This document shows, in pieces, positions 57,901-63,954 of a DNA stretch of 64,000 bases. The position numbers and the translations under genes were made by a program. This DNA is from Mucilaginibacter frigoritolerans (GTDB lineage Bacteria > Bacteroidota > Bacteroidia > Sphingobacteriales > Sphingobacteriaceae). How positions within the stretch are numbered: position 1 is the first letter of the stretch; each line of letters begins with the position of its first letter. The notes below the pieces were generated by a model. It did no database searches. It saw only the letters and a list, made by a program, of their open reading frames with translations, and was not told the origin of the DNA. Location: NCBI RefSeq assembly GCF_007830615.1, contig NZ_VLLI01000016.1, positions 1 to 64,000 on the forward strand, given 5' to 3'.

Positions 57901-58023
57901 TGTAGAGTTAATAAGGGGGGTAGTTGTTTGTGCCTTAACAAGGTATGGGATAATGAAAAGGGTTAGAATTGCAAAAGGACGTATGTATTTTTTTAATTTT
58001 TTCTTACGGGTAAATATTTCCAT
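54913..58023 (-). CDS. SusC/RagA-family TonB-linked transporter (sulfur operon)
   Basis: 1036 residues: signal peptide ending YLVKAQ, a carboxypeptidase-regulatory-like domain (about 40-115), LNDVVVVAYGTQTRKS, plug with LYVIDGVYVNSS and SISVLKDADATAIYGARAANGVILVTTKRG, and a barrel ending VQIGANVTF. It is the first structural gene of the operon, after a leader of about 365 nt that carries a poly-cysteine leader ORF and several hairpins. This ties its synthesis to cysteine supply. Substrate: probably a sulfur-containing peptide or metabolite (inferred from the neighbours). Confidence 0.93.
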   Translation of the reverse strand: MEIFTRKKKLKKYIRPFAILTLFIIPYLVKAQTTTPLINSTLDGLVLDSLTKEPVAGAIAHIKGTTHAVATDVRGRFNFVTGQKFPYTLIITYLGYKTKEIIADGSPITIKLAETLNQLNDVVVVAYGTQTRKSLTGSVSTVKVDDIRDKPQATFEQQLQGQAAGLQISASTGVPGDSMFIRIRGTTSINAGNDPLYVIDGVYVNSSSLQTITTEGQADNPLSDINPADIESISVLKDADATAIYGARAANGVILVTTKRGKRNTAPKVSLNTYFGAAWAPKLWDLVTGPQQAEIINTMYKNSEADAIAAGNATAIAQYAVQPFRALTDNPTASPAPRGLPQDQQTYDRLHDAFRTGFLQNYDGSISGGNDKTTYYIGAGINTQQADLKTNDFRRASFKVNIDQKINDIFTIGTSNSLSQTYRTNARVGDGPQGGVLQSALHTPTYLPEVNADGSPARWAGFDNLDVLLNNTNMHSTSDRLISNFYLEAKIAPDLKFRSSWSIDYNTYNEYQYWDSLTIIGIANHNLGTSSISTNTVWSDEQTLTYSKNWGKHTFGVLVGNSLEGTTTANTTANGTNFPNDSYTLISSAASTTASATEAEYRLSSFFGRVNYNYDEKYYAEFNLRADGSSRFGANNQFGYFPSAGVAWRLKQEDFLKDVAVVNDLKLRGSYGLTGNQNNINDYASRGLWGAGANYQNNPGTLPTQLANPNLKWESTRQADIGVDASLFNSRLNVTADVYDKFTSNLLLNLPLAVSSGFSSILENAGEMSNKGIELNITSTNISAEHFKWTTNFNIATNVNKIVKIPSPIVAAYAAERMVQGLSMYTFFVYKQLYVDPKTGNAVYDDARHDGGTLKPTANDIEADGSALPKYTGGVNNSFTYKNFDLNVSFNYEIGNKVYNNNAYFLEGGGTRDANRAIDTRQLTAWTTPGQITDMPRLTALGDNYTISPTSRNIEDGSFLRLSNANLGYKLPHSLTNKIGVSSIRVYVSGTNLWLLTKYRGPDPEVNVSSSPTVLGYDLGTPPIPRTVQIGANVTF

Positions 58024-58125
58024 ATTTAACGAGGTTTTATGTTAATGAACTATTCGTTGCTTAAACCAGTGGTGAAGTTCAGTGAGTGATTTGCCGTTAC
58101 TGAGCTGATACTTCATTTACTACAG

Positions 58126-58148
58126 ACCGGTAAGGCTTCCTTGCCGGT
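58126..58148 (+). terminator. Terminator-like hairpin pointing against the operon
   Basis: The plus strand has stem ACCGGTAAGG / CCTTGCCGGT with loop CTT, followed by TTCTTTTTTTT: a textbook intrinsic terminator for plus-strand transcription. In the susC leader mRNA (minus strand) the same stem forms but is not followed by a U-run. It could block antisense transcription, end a small antisense RNA, or act as the structural switch of the leader. Confidence 0.65.
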
Positions 58149-58273
58149 TTCTTTTTTTTATTATTTTATTTAATCATATATTTCTGTGTGCTATCTTCTT
58201 TAAAAGCATACGCGCTATTATTGAGGTATATCAAATACCCATTAGCATATTATATTAAAAATGATGTGGATTA

Positions 58274-58318
58274 TTAACAACAACAACATAGAATGTCGCC
58301 ATTGGGAGAGACGGTCAT
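58274..58318 (-). CDS. Poly-cysteine leader peptide of the sulfur operon
   Basis: A 14-codon ORF encoding MTVSPNGDILCCCC. The last four codons are all TGT, followed directly by tandem stops TAA TAA. It starts about 75 nt after the promoter -7 box and ends 250 nt before susC. Ribosomes would pause at the four Cys codons when charged tRNA-Cys is scarce, the hallmark of attenuation by leader peptide. No coding function is expected for the peptide. Cys-run leaders of this kind are known in some Proteobacteria and mycobacteria; I know of no described case in Bacteroidota. Confidence 0.75.
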   Translation of the reverse strand: MTVSPNGDILCCCC

Positions 58319-58392
58319 CATGTTGCTTTCTGATTCTATTCCTTTCGAAAACAGAAATATGTTACTTACAGTTGTTTTCATTATTGAAAGGC

Positions 58393-58400
58393 AAATATAA
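58393..58400 (-). promoter_or_regulatory. Sulfur operon promoter, -7 box TATATTTG
   Basis: On the minus strand TATATTTG (followed by CC) is a perfect TAnnTTTG. Transcription would start near 58388. The 24-bp operator ends 11 bp upstream and covers the -33 region. Confidence 0.65.
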
Positions 58401-58411
58401 TAATTATATAC

Positions 58412-58435
58412 TACTTACTCTATAGACTTTGTATT
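58412..58435. promoter_or_regulatory. 24-bp operator copy 1 (CTAC-N5-CTATAG-N5-GTAT)
   Basis: The plus strand reads CTAC TTACT CTATAG ACTTT GTAT. The same pattern occurs at 59433-59456 and 62843-62866. It overlaps the -33 region of the sulfur operon promoter. The regulator is unknown; an Rrf2-, LysR- or Crp-type protein is possible. Confidence 0.6.
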
Positions 58436-58759
58436 TTGATTGTTACATTATGATATTTTTTACTATTTGAAGTTTCTATAGCTTGCATTAGCATTACGTA
58501 TTAGAAAATATTTTATTGATAATCATATCCTGCATCAATTAGAGTTCAACATCGTGATGTTGTGTACGATATTTAATTTTATTGCTACTCCGTTAAATAT
58601 AGATTACTCCCTCCTGGGATGGGAGCTTTAAATAAACCCTAAAAGATTTTTAAATAACTGGTAGTTGCCATTCAATCACATCGAAACATTAATTAAACGG
58701 GGCTGCGTTTACCACTAACCTATCACCTAAGGCAGTTTTTTTGAGGGAATAAAAGTAAA

Positions 58760-58777
58760 GCCCCTGATAACAGGGGC
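58760..58777 (-). terminator. Terminator after tRNA-Cys
   Basis: On the minus strand: GCCCCTG, loop TTAT, CAGGGGC, then TTTACTTTTATT. It lies 56 bp after the tRNA 3' end. Confidence 0.8.
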
Positions 58778-58832
58778 CCTTACTAACCCAATATAAACCC
58801 AATATGAGAGAAGAATTATGCGCAATGCATAG

Positions 58833-58903
58833 AGGTCAGAAGCGGATTTGAACCGCTGTAGAAGGTTTTGCAGACCTTAGCCTAACCGCTCGGCCACCTG
58901 ACC
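58833..58903 (-). tRNA. tRNA-Cys (GCA)
   Basis: A normal 71-nt cloverleaf: acceptor GGTCAGG/TCTGACC, D arm GCC-GAGCGGTTA-GGC with G18G19, anticodon arm AAGGT-CTGCAAA-ACCTT, T arm AGCGG-TTCAAAT-CCGCT, and U73. CCA is not encoded. A short hairpin (GCCCGG/CCGGGC, 58907-58923) sits 3 bp before the 5' end. A weak promoter TTG-N16-TAGTTTAG lies upstream, so it may not depend on the poly-Cys leader transcript from 59393, although it is on the same strand. Confidence 0.95.
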
Positions 58904-59038
58904 ATTGCCCGGATAAACCGGGCACTAAACTAATTGATCACTAATAAACAAGCGCTAACTTGCTATTTTCTTTAAATTCTTAAGACAGTTTTCATATTCA
59001 CGCTTCAATTAATTACAGATTAGTTAATAGTTGATTAA

Positions 59039-59248
59039 TTAGAAAATATTTTCGGTAAAAAATGAGTTTTGTAAAGAACGCGTATGGTTGGTATAGCTGT
59101 CATTAAAAATCGGCATACCTTCGCCAAGTTTTAACTCAGATAGATTAACTGCATATTTCTCATTTACTTCAGGCTGTTCGCAAGGATTTCCGTAAAAAAA
59201 AGTGTTCAGGCTTTTCCTGGCAATATTTATTAATCTAGGCTTCGCCAT
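59039..59248 (-). CDS. Small ORF downstream of a poly-Cys leader, function unknown
   Basis: 69 codons starting ATG GCG AAG, with no known motif, no signal peptide and one Cys. It starts 61 bp after the stop of the poly-Cys leader ORF at 59310 and ends 135 bp before tRNA-Cys. It is the only candidate gene for that leader to control besides the tRNA itself. Composition is unremarkable, so it could be a real small protein or a chance ORF. Confidence 0.4.
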   Translation of the reverse strand: MAKPRLINIARKSLNTFFYGNPCEQPEVNEKYAVNLSELKLGEGMPIFNDSYTNHTRSLQNSFFTENIF

Positions 59249-59309
59249 GTGACATCATGTGTAAAAAATGATATTGAATAACTAATGGTTCTGATTAAAA
59301 TCGAAATGC

Positions 59310-59393
59310 TTAGCAGCAACAACAGCTACAACACCCCTGTTTGGTCAGGAGTTCAAAATATTGGTTTTTGATAGCTGTTTTGTTCATATCCAT
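59310..59393 (-). CDS. Poly-cysteine leader peptide, divergent from the thioredoxin operon
   Basis: A 27-codon ORF whose C-terminal end reads QGCCSCCCC before the TAA stop: six Cys in the last seven codons. The -7 box TACATTTG lies immediately upstream, so the transcript has almost no 5' untranslated part, or starts at the second Met (59387). The operator palindrome is 35 bp farther upstream. The downstream candidates are a 69-codon ORF and then tRNA-Cys. Confidence 0.68.
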   Translation of the reverse strand: MDMNKTAIKNQYFELLTKQGCCSCCCC

Positions 59394-59395
59394 GA

Positions 59396-59403
59396 CAAAT
59401 GTA
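59396..59403 (-). promoter_or_regulatory. Promoter of the divergent Cys leader, -7 box TACATTTG
   Basis: A perfect TAnnTTTG on the minus strand, with a TTG 22 nt upstream (about 59423-59425). The 24-bp operator ends 29 bp upstream of it. Confidence 0.55.
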
Positions 59404-59427
59404 GGTAAAGAAATGAACTTTGCAAGT

Positions 59428-59461
59428 TAATTCTATAAAAACTATAGATTTTATAGAATTA
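59428..59461. promoter_or_regulatory. 34-bp operator palindrome containing 24-bp operator copy 2
   Basis: 13-bp perfect arms TAATTCTATAAAA / TTTTATAGAATTA around an 8-bp centre. Within it lies CTAT AAAAA CTATAG ATTTT ATAG (59433-59456), two overlapping CTAT-N7-ATAG units. It sits between the divergent leader transcript and the thioredoxin-permease-monooxygenase operon, so one regulator could control both. Confidence 0.72.
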
Positions 59462-59479
59462 ATTTAGAAATTTGATAAA

Positions 59480-60058
59480 ATGAAACATATTAGATTTGCC
59501 ATCTGCGCTGCATTGCAGCTATTGATATTAATGGGCGCCAAAGCGCAGCAAATTCAGACCACAACGGCAAGCAACTATGACCGGGGCTACGCGGTGAAAG
59601 TTGGCGACCAGGCTCCGGACGATTTTGAACTGGTTTTAACCGACGGAACAAAAACATCCCTGAAACAGCTACGGGGAAAGATAGTAGTTTTACAGTTTAC
59701 AGCCAGTTGGTGCAGTGTTTGCCGTGAGGAGATACCCCACCTGGAGAGTGAAGTATGGAAAGCTTTTAAGGATAAAAATGTGGTTTTGATTGGTATTGAC
59801 CGGGATGAGCCATTAGCTAAAGTGCAAAAATACCATCAGGAAATGCAGGTTAGTTATCCGTTTGCGCTTGATCCAGGCGCCGATATATTTGGACGTTTTG
59901 CCAATAAGAAAAGCGGCGTAACACGTAACGTTGTAATTGATGCTGGCGGCAAAATTATTTACCTTACCCGGTTGTATAATACCGACGAATTTAACGCAAT
60001 GGTCAAGGTGATTGATCAACAAGTTAACCAGCCCGTCGCAAAAACAACAGACCTTTAA
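59480..60058 (+). CDS. Periplasmic TlpA-like thioredoxin
   Basis: 192 residues with a signal peptide (ending MGAKAQ). Thioredoxin fold of the TlpA/AhpC-TSA type: GDQAPDDFELVLTDGTKTSL and ASWCSVCREEIPHLE with redox Cys78 and Cys81, then LDPGADIFGRFANKKSGVTRNVVID. It probably reduces disulfides in the periplasm and may keep cysteine or cystine in reduced form for uptake. It is the first gene of a three-gene operon directly downstream of the operator palindrome. Confidence 0.87.
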   Translation: MKHIRFAICAALQLLILMGAKAQQIQTTTASNYDRGYAVKVGDQAPDDFELVLTDGTKTSLKQLRGKIVVLQFTASWCSVCREEIPHLESEVWKAFKDKNVVLIGIDRDEPLAKVQKYHQEMQVSYPFALDPGADIFGRFANKKSGVTRNVVIDAGGKIIYLTRLYNTDEFNAMVKVIDQQVNQPVAKTTDL

Positions 60059-60108
60059 AAGTAGTTTAAGTAAATTTCCTTTAGTTTAGCCGGATATACA
60101 GTGCTATT

Positions 60109-61425
60109 TTGAAACATCCACAGCTTAAGGGCCCAGGTATTAATTTAATCAGGGGAATTAGTAAATGGGATTTTGTCTCATTGATAGTTAATATCACGGT
60201 CGGTGCTGGCATATTGGGCCTGCCTTCAAAAATATTTGCCCTTGTGGGGGTTTATAGTTTGCCGGCCATTGCAGGTTGCGCTGTACTGATCCTATTACTT
60301 ATTCTTTGTTTTGCCGAAGTCGGCAGTCGCTTCAACGGTACAGGAGGACCATACTTATATACGTTAACCACTTTAGGTCCTTTTATAGGTTTTGTAGCAG
60401 GATGGCTTTTGTGGTTATCACGCTTATTCAGCTTTGCTTCGGTTTGTAACCTGTTTATAGATTATACTGCTTATTTATGGCCGGGCGCAGCCTTTGGTTT
60501 GCCGAGAGTGTTTTTAATCGGCTTGATTACCCTCAGCCTGGGAGCAATCAATTATGCCGGTATACGCCCAGCCACCCGGGTCAATAACATTATTACTGTT
60601 ATCAAGCTTTCAGTACTTATCCTCTTTGTTATGGTTGGTTTATTTTTTATCCATCCCACCAATTTCCGGGCGATCAGCTCTTTTAAGCCATCCGCTTTTT
60701 TGTCATCCGTTTTGCTGCTGGTATTTGCATTTTCCGGTTTTGATGTGGCAACGGTGCCTGCCGGAGAAGTTGTTGAACCGCAAAAAACGGTCCCACAAAG
60801 TTTATTAATCGCCATCGGCGTTGTCTCCATTTTATACATTTGTATTCAATACGTATGTATAGGTACCCTGCCCAATTTGGTACATTCAGAAAAACCCATA
60901 GCGGATGCCTCCCGATTATTTATGGGTAATGCGGGGGGATATTTTATTACTGCCGGTGCTTTGATTACCATGCTGGGTACATTAAATGCGCTAATGCTAA
61001 CCAGCTCGCGGCTGCTATTTGCCATGTCCGAACAAAAGCAGTTGCCGGCAATACTTAGTCATATTAATAAACGCTACTACACACCATCGGTTGCAATACT
61101 GATAACCTGTGCGGTTTTACTGTTGCTAACCATCGGCGGAAATTTTGTAAATACTTTAACTATCAGTGCAATTATACGCCTGTTTACTTTTATTACCACC
61201 TGTTTGGCATTGCCTATACTGCGAAAAAAGCAAATAAAAAGAGCTCCTTTTACAGTTCCAGGAGGCGTGTTTATCGCGATAATTTCTATTGCTCTTTGCT
61301 TATTTTTGTTTTTGAATATTAATAGCGGTGAAGCGGTCAATGCGGGATTGTTGGCTCTTACAGGACTGGCAATTTACTTGATTTGTAAATATACCGGTGT
61401 TAACAAAATAACTATTGCTAAATGA
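60109..61425 (+). CDS. APC-superfamily amino-acid permease
   Basis: 438 residues, about 12 membrane helices. The N-terminal WDFVSLIVNITVGAGILGLPSKIF is the APC helix-1 motif; FSGFDVATVPAGEVVEPQKTVPQSL is the conserved helix-6/loop region. The start is TTG at 60109, as no ATG precedes helix 1. The stop overlaps the ATG of the next gene (ATGA), so permease and monooxygenase are translationally coupled. It would import an amino acid or amino-sulfonate that the monooxygenase uses. Confidence 0.85.
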   Translation: MKHPQLKGPGINLIRGISKWDFVSLIVNITVGAGILGLPSKIFALVGVYSLPAIAGCAVLILLLILCFAEVGSRFNGTGGPYLYTLTTLGPFIGFVAGWLLWLSRLFSFASVCNLFIDYTAYLWPGAAFGLPRVFLIGLITLSLGAINYAGIRPATRVNNIITVIKLSVLILFVMVGLFFIHPTNFRAISSFKPSAFLSSVLLLVFAFSGFDVATVPAGEVVEPQKTVPQSLLIAIGVVSILYICIQYVCIGTLPNLVHSEKPIADASRLFMGNAGGYFITAGALITMLGTLNALMLTSSRLLFAMSEQKQLPAILSHINKRYYTPSVAILITCAVLLLLTIGGNFVNTLTISAIIRLFTFITTCLALPILRKKQIKRAPFTVPGGVFIAIISIALCLFLFLNINSGEAVNAGLLALTGLAIYLICKYTGVNKITIAK

Positions 61426-62588
61426 TAGATAAAGAATTTAAGCCGGTAACGATCAGAACGGATGCGCGTATAGCTGAGATATCCTGGTTTGATGACTTAT
61501 GTGGCGGCGATACGCAGTTTCTGAGTGTTTTGGATAATGAGCGCAGAAGTAATTTTAAACACTGCGCCGATATTACGTTACTTGCGGAACAGTTAGGCTA
61601 TAGTAATATCCTGCTTCCAACATCCTATACCGTTGGGCAAGACGTAATGACCTTTGCAGCGGGAATAGCCCCGCAAACCAGCAAAATTAATTTATTAATC
61701 GCTATTCGTTGCGGGGAGATACACCCACCTATGCTGGCCAGGGCATTAGCTTCCCTTGATCACATGCTGCAGGGCAGGCTAACCATCAATATCATTAATT
61801 CAGATTTGCCTGGTTACCGGGAAGATGCTGATTACCGGTACCGGCGCTGCGCAGAAACGATAGAAATATTAAAACAGGCATGGATGCAGGATCGTATCCT
61901 GCATAAAGGAAAACTTTATGAATTTGATATGCCCGCTGACCCGGCTAAACCCTACCAGCAGAATGGCGGCCCTTTACTTTATTTCGGCGGCACATCAGAT
62001 GGTGCAAGAGACGTATGCGCCCGGTATTGCGATATGTTTTTAATGTGGCCCGAAACCGAAGAAATGCTATACCAAAGCATGCAGGACGTAAGCCTGCGGG
62101 CGGCAACTTACGGCAGAAAGGTCGATTTCGGGCTCCGTGTCCATGTTATTGTCAGAGAAACGGAGGTGGAAGCCAGGACGTATGCCAAAAAGCTAATGTC
62201 AAAATTTGATCCGATTAAAGGCATGGAAATCAAAAGCCGCGCACAAGACTCCTGGTCACTTGGAGTAAAAAGACAAAATATGGTACGCGAAATGGCCGAT
62301 GAGGAAGGCTATGCTGAACCTAATCTATGGACCGATATCGGCAAGGCCAGGTCGGGAGCCGGGGGATGCCTGGTAGGTAACCCGCAACAGATACTGCAAA
62401 AATTAAACCGGTATATGGATATGGGTATACGCTCATTTATTTTATCCGGGTACCCGCTGTTGGACGAGGCCAAATACTTTGCCGAATTGGTGCTGCCTCA
62501 CCTGCCTAATGTATCTATGCCCAAAGTACAAAACCGTATTCCAGATAAGGAACCGGTCACACCCTTAACAACTGCGCCTTTACATTAA
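61422..62588 (+). CDS. SsuD-like flavin-dependent alkanesulfonate monooxygenase
   Basis: 388 residues of the bacterial luciferase-like (LLM) class, closest to SsuD by layout: LAEQLGYSNILLPTSYTVGQDVMTFAAGIAPQTSKI, LIAIRCGEIHPPMLARALASLDHMLQGRLTINIINS, and GPLLYFGGTSDGARDVCARYCD. It uses FMNH2 and O2 to split the carbon-sulfur bond of sulfonates, releasing sulfite under sulfur limitation. No flavin reductase is next to it, so the reductant must be encoded elsewhere. The coupling to a permease suggests a specific imported substrate. Confidence 0.85.
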   Translation: MIDKEFKPVTIRTDARIAEISWFDDLCGGDTQFLSVLDNERRSNFKHCADITLLAEQLGYSNILLPTSYTVGQDVMTFAAGIAPQTSKINLLIAIRCGEIHPPMLARALASLDHMLQGRLTINIINSDLPGYREDADYRYRRCAETIEILKQAWMQDRILHKGKLYEFDMPADPAKPYQQNGGPLLYFGGTSDGARDVCARYCDMFLMWPETEEMLYQSMQDVSLRAATYGRKVDFGLRVHVIVRETEVEARTYAKKLMSKFDPIKGMEIKSRAQDSWSLGVKRQNMVREMADEEGYAEPNLWTDIGKARSGAGGCLVGNPQQILQKLNRYMDMGIRSFILSGYPLLDEAKYFAELVLPHLPNVSMPKVQNRIPDKEPVTPLTTAPLH

Positions 62589-62842
62589 GCACTCCTGCTA
62601 GTAAGGTTAATCTGTTAATTTAAAAATCACCATGAGTTCATTCCCTATATAACTCTTTCGCGGTGCTACTTTCCCCAGTAAGCCATTTTATTACTAATAA
62701 GTCCGAGCGTCCAGCCTAATTTTCAAATTGTTTATTCCTGCCGTTCTAACATTAATTATGAAAACAGATTTCCTATAAAGAATTGAAGTCTGTCTTTTAT
62801 AAATATTTTAAAAATACATAATTTATCGATATTTAATAAAAA

Positions 62843-62866
62843 CTATAAAATCCATAGACATAGTAT
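62843..62866. promoter_or_regulatory. 24-bp operator copy 3 (CTAT-N5-CCATAG-N5-GTAT)
   Basis: The plus strand reads CTAT AAAAT CCATAG ACATA GTAT, preceded by ATAAAAA as in copy 2. It ends 19 bp before the -7 box of the leader promoter. Confidence 0.6.
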
Positions 62867-62885
62867 ATTTTCTGTAAAAGTTTAC

Positions 62886-62893
62886 TATATTTG
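62886..62893 (+). promoter_or_regulatory. Promoter of the third Cys leader, -7 box TATATTTG
   Basis: A perfect TAnnTTTG on the plus strand, 18 bp before the leader ATG at 62912. Confidence 0.6.
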
Positions 62894-62911
62894 AATCGTA
62901 AATAAAATAGA

Positions 62912-63004
62912 ATGAACTTTTTTTTACATTCTGAACTAAGAAAATCAACTACGGCTACCTTCGTTTTATGCAAACGAATTTGCTGTTGTTATTGTTGTTG
63001 CTGA
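62912..63004 (+). CDS. Poly-cysteine leader peptide upstream of histone-like/DUF4395 genes
   Basis: A 30-codon ORF ending CKRICCCYCCC before TGA: seven Cys in its last 11 residues. It follows a perfect -7 box and operator copy 3. A weak hairpin, AAAAGG-ATGT-CCTTTT, begins 12 bp after the stop (63017-63032) and is followed by AATTATCTTTT; it may be an attenuator. The next genes are 63218 (histone-like) and 63490 (DUF4395). Confidence 0.7.
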   Translation: MNFFLHSELRKSTTATFVLCKRICCCYCCC

Positions 63005-63217
63005 TCACCCATCTCAAAAAGGATGTCCTTTTAATTATCTTTTAAAAGACGAATCATCTAATCTACAATTTATTATATCCGTAATGAAGCCTCAAGGCAA
63101 CACCTTTTGTAAGGCGGCCTTCCTGATCTTAAGCAAAAATTACAGCCCCGTTCTGATGGCAAAACTACCAAGTAAATCAAATTAATAATTTATATCTAAA
63201 ACTCAAATTTTAACAAC

Positions 63218-63409
63218 ATGTCAGCATTTAAAAAACTAAAAGAATTGGTGGCAGCAGCAGAGTCTGATGCTACCGCATTTTACAGCAAAGGAAATAAAGC
63301 AGCGGGTACACGACTTCGAAAAGCATTACAAGAGATAAAAAATGCCGCTCAACATGGCAGAGCGGAAATACTCGAATTAAAGACTAAAGAAAAATCAAAG
63401 GGTTTGTAA
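63218..63409 (+). CDS. Histone H1-like DNA-binding protein
   Basis: 63 residues, Lys- and Ala-rich, with FYSKGNKAAGTRLRKALQEIKNAAQHGRAEI, the pattern of the small Hc1-like proteins common in Bacteroidota. It would bind DNA or act in nucleoid packing. It lies 213 bp after the third poly-Cys leader, which is unusual, since such genes are normally general housekeeping. Confidence 0.8.
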   Translation: MSAFKKLKELVAAAESDATAFYSKGNKAAGTRLRKALQEIKNAAQHGRAEILELKTKEKSKGL

Positions 63410-63489
63410 ACCTTTATTGAAATCTTGATTGTTTGCGAGCAATGGTTTGTATAGGAATTTCATTAACTATTACCTTAAAGATCTAAAAC

Positions 63490-63954
63490 ATGAGTACAGA
63501 TTTACAATGTCCTGTAGACTTCGTAACTATTAACGAAAATCAGGCCAGATTAACTGCTTTGCAGGTATTATTACTGGTCGCCATTGGGCTGTTTTTTGGA
63601 TATACAGTTATAATAGCATTTCTTGTTATCGATTTTTTTTTAAGAAGCTTTAACTGGGGAAAATACAGCATTCTCAATATTGCTAGTGGTTTCTTGATCA
63701 GGAAATTCGCAATTAACAACAAGCAGGTTGACAGGGGCCCTAAACGTTTTGCGGCGCTGGTTGGATTCTTTTTCACACTATCAATTTTAATATTATCTCT
63801 TGCGGATATTACTCTGCCGGCCCAGATAATTGCTGGCGTCTTATTGATTTTTGCCTCTCTGGAGGCTTTTGTTGGTTTTTGTGCCGGATGTTATGTCTAT
63901 ACATTTTTTATCCGATTAAAGGAAAGGCGAAATCCCGATCCTCAGAGCAATTAA
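63490..63954 (+). CDS. DUF4395 membrane protein with conserved cysteines
   Basis: 154 residues, about four membrane helices (two central hairpins). It starts TDLQCPVDFVTINENQARL and has CAGCYVYTFF in the last helix, the DUF4395 pattern. Members often occur beside thioredoxin-like or sulfur-transfer genes, so a thiol or persulfide role is plausible. With the leader at 62912 it may be the gene that is actually cysteine-regulated. Confidence 0.82.
   Translation: MSTDLQCPVDFVTINENQARLTALQVLLLVAIGLFFGYTVIIAFLVIDFFLRSFNWGKYSILNIASGFLIRKFAINNKQVDRGPKRFAALVGFFFTLSILILSLADITLPAQIIAGVLLIFASLEAFVGFCAGCYVYTFFIRLKERRNPDPQSN

Larger units (their letters stand above)
58024..58832. other. Leader and promoter region of the sulfur operon
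   Basis: About 800 bp between susC and tRNA-Cys. From right to left it holds the tRNA terminator (58760-58777), unassigned AT-rich DNA (58440-58740), the 24-bp operator (58412-58435), the -7 box (58393-58400), the poly-Cys leader ORF (58318-58274) and a strong hairpin (58126-58148). No other gene is visible. Confidence 0.7.
62589..62911. other. Intergenic region with promoter of the third Cys leader
   Basis: 323 bp without a protein gene. The right half holds operator copy 3 (62843-62866) and the -7 box TATATTTG (62886-62893). No clear terminator for the monooxygenase gene is seen. Confidence 0.6.

Noticed and set aside
62969..63046. Leu-rich 25-codon ORF that overlaps the third Cys leader in another frame
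   Set aside because: The TGC/TGT run reads as Leu in this frame. The Cys frame starts right after the promoter and matches the two other Cys leaders, so the Leu reading is a by-product.
63088..63189. 33-codon ORF (MKPQGNTFCK...) before the histone-like gene
   Set aside because: No homology recognised and nothing to support translation; could be a remnant, but not claimed.
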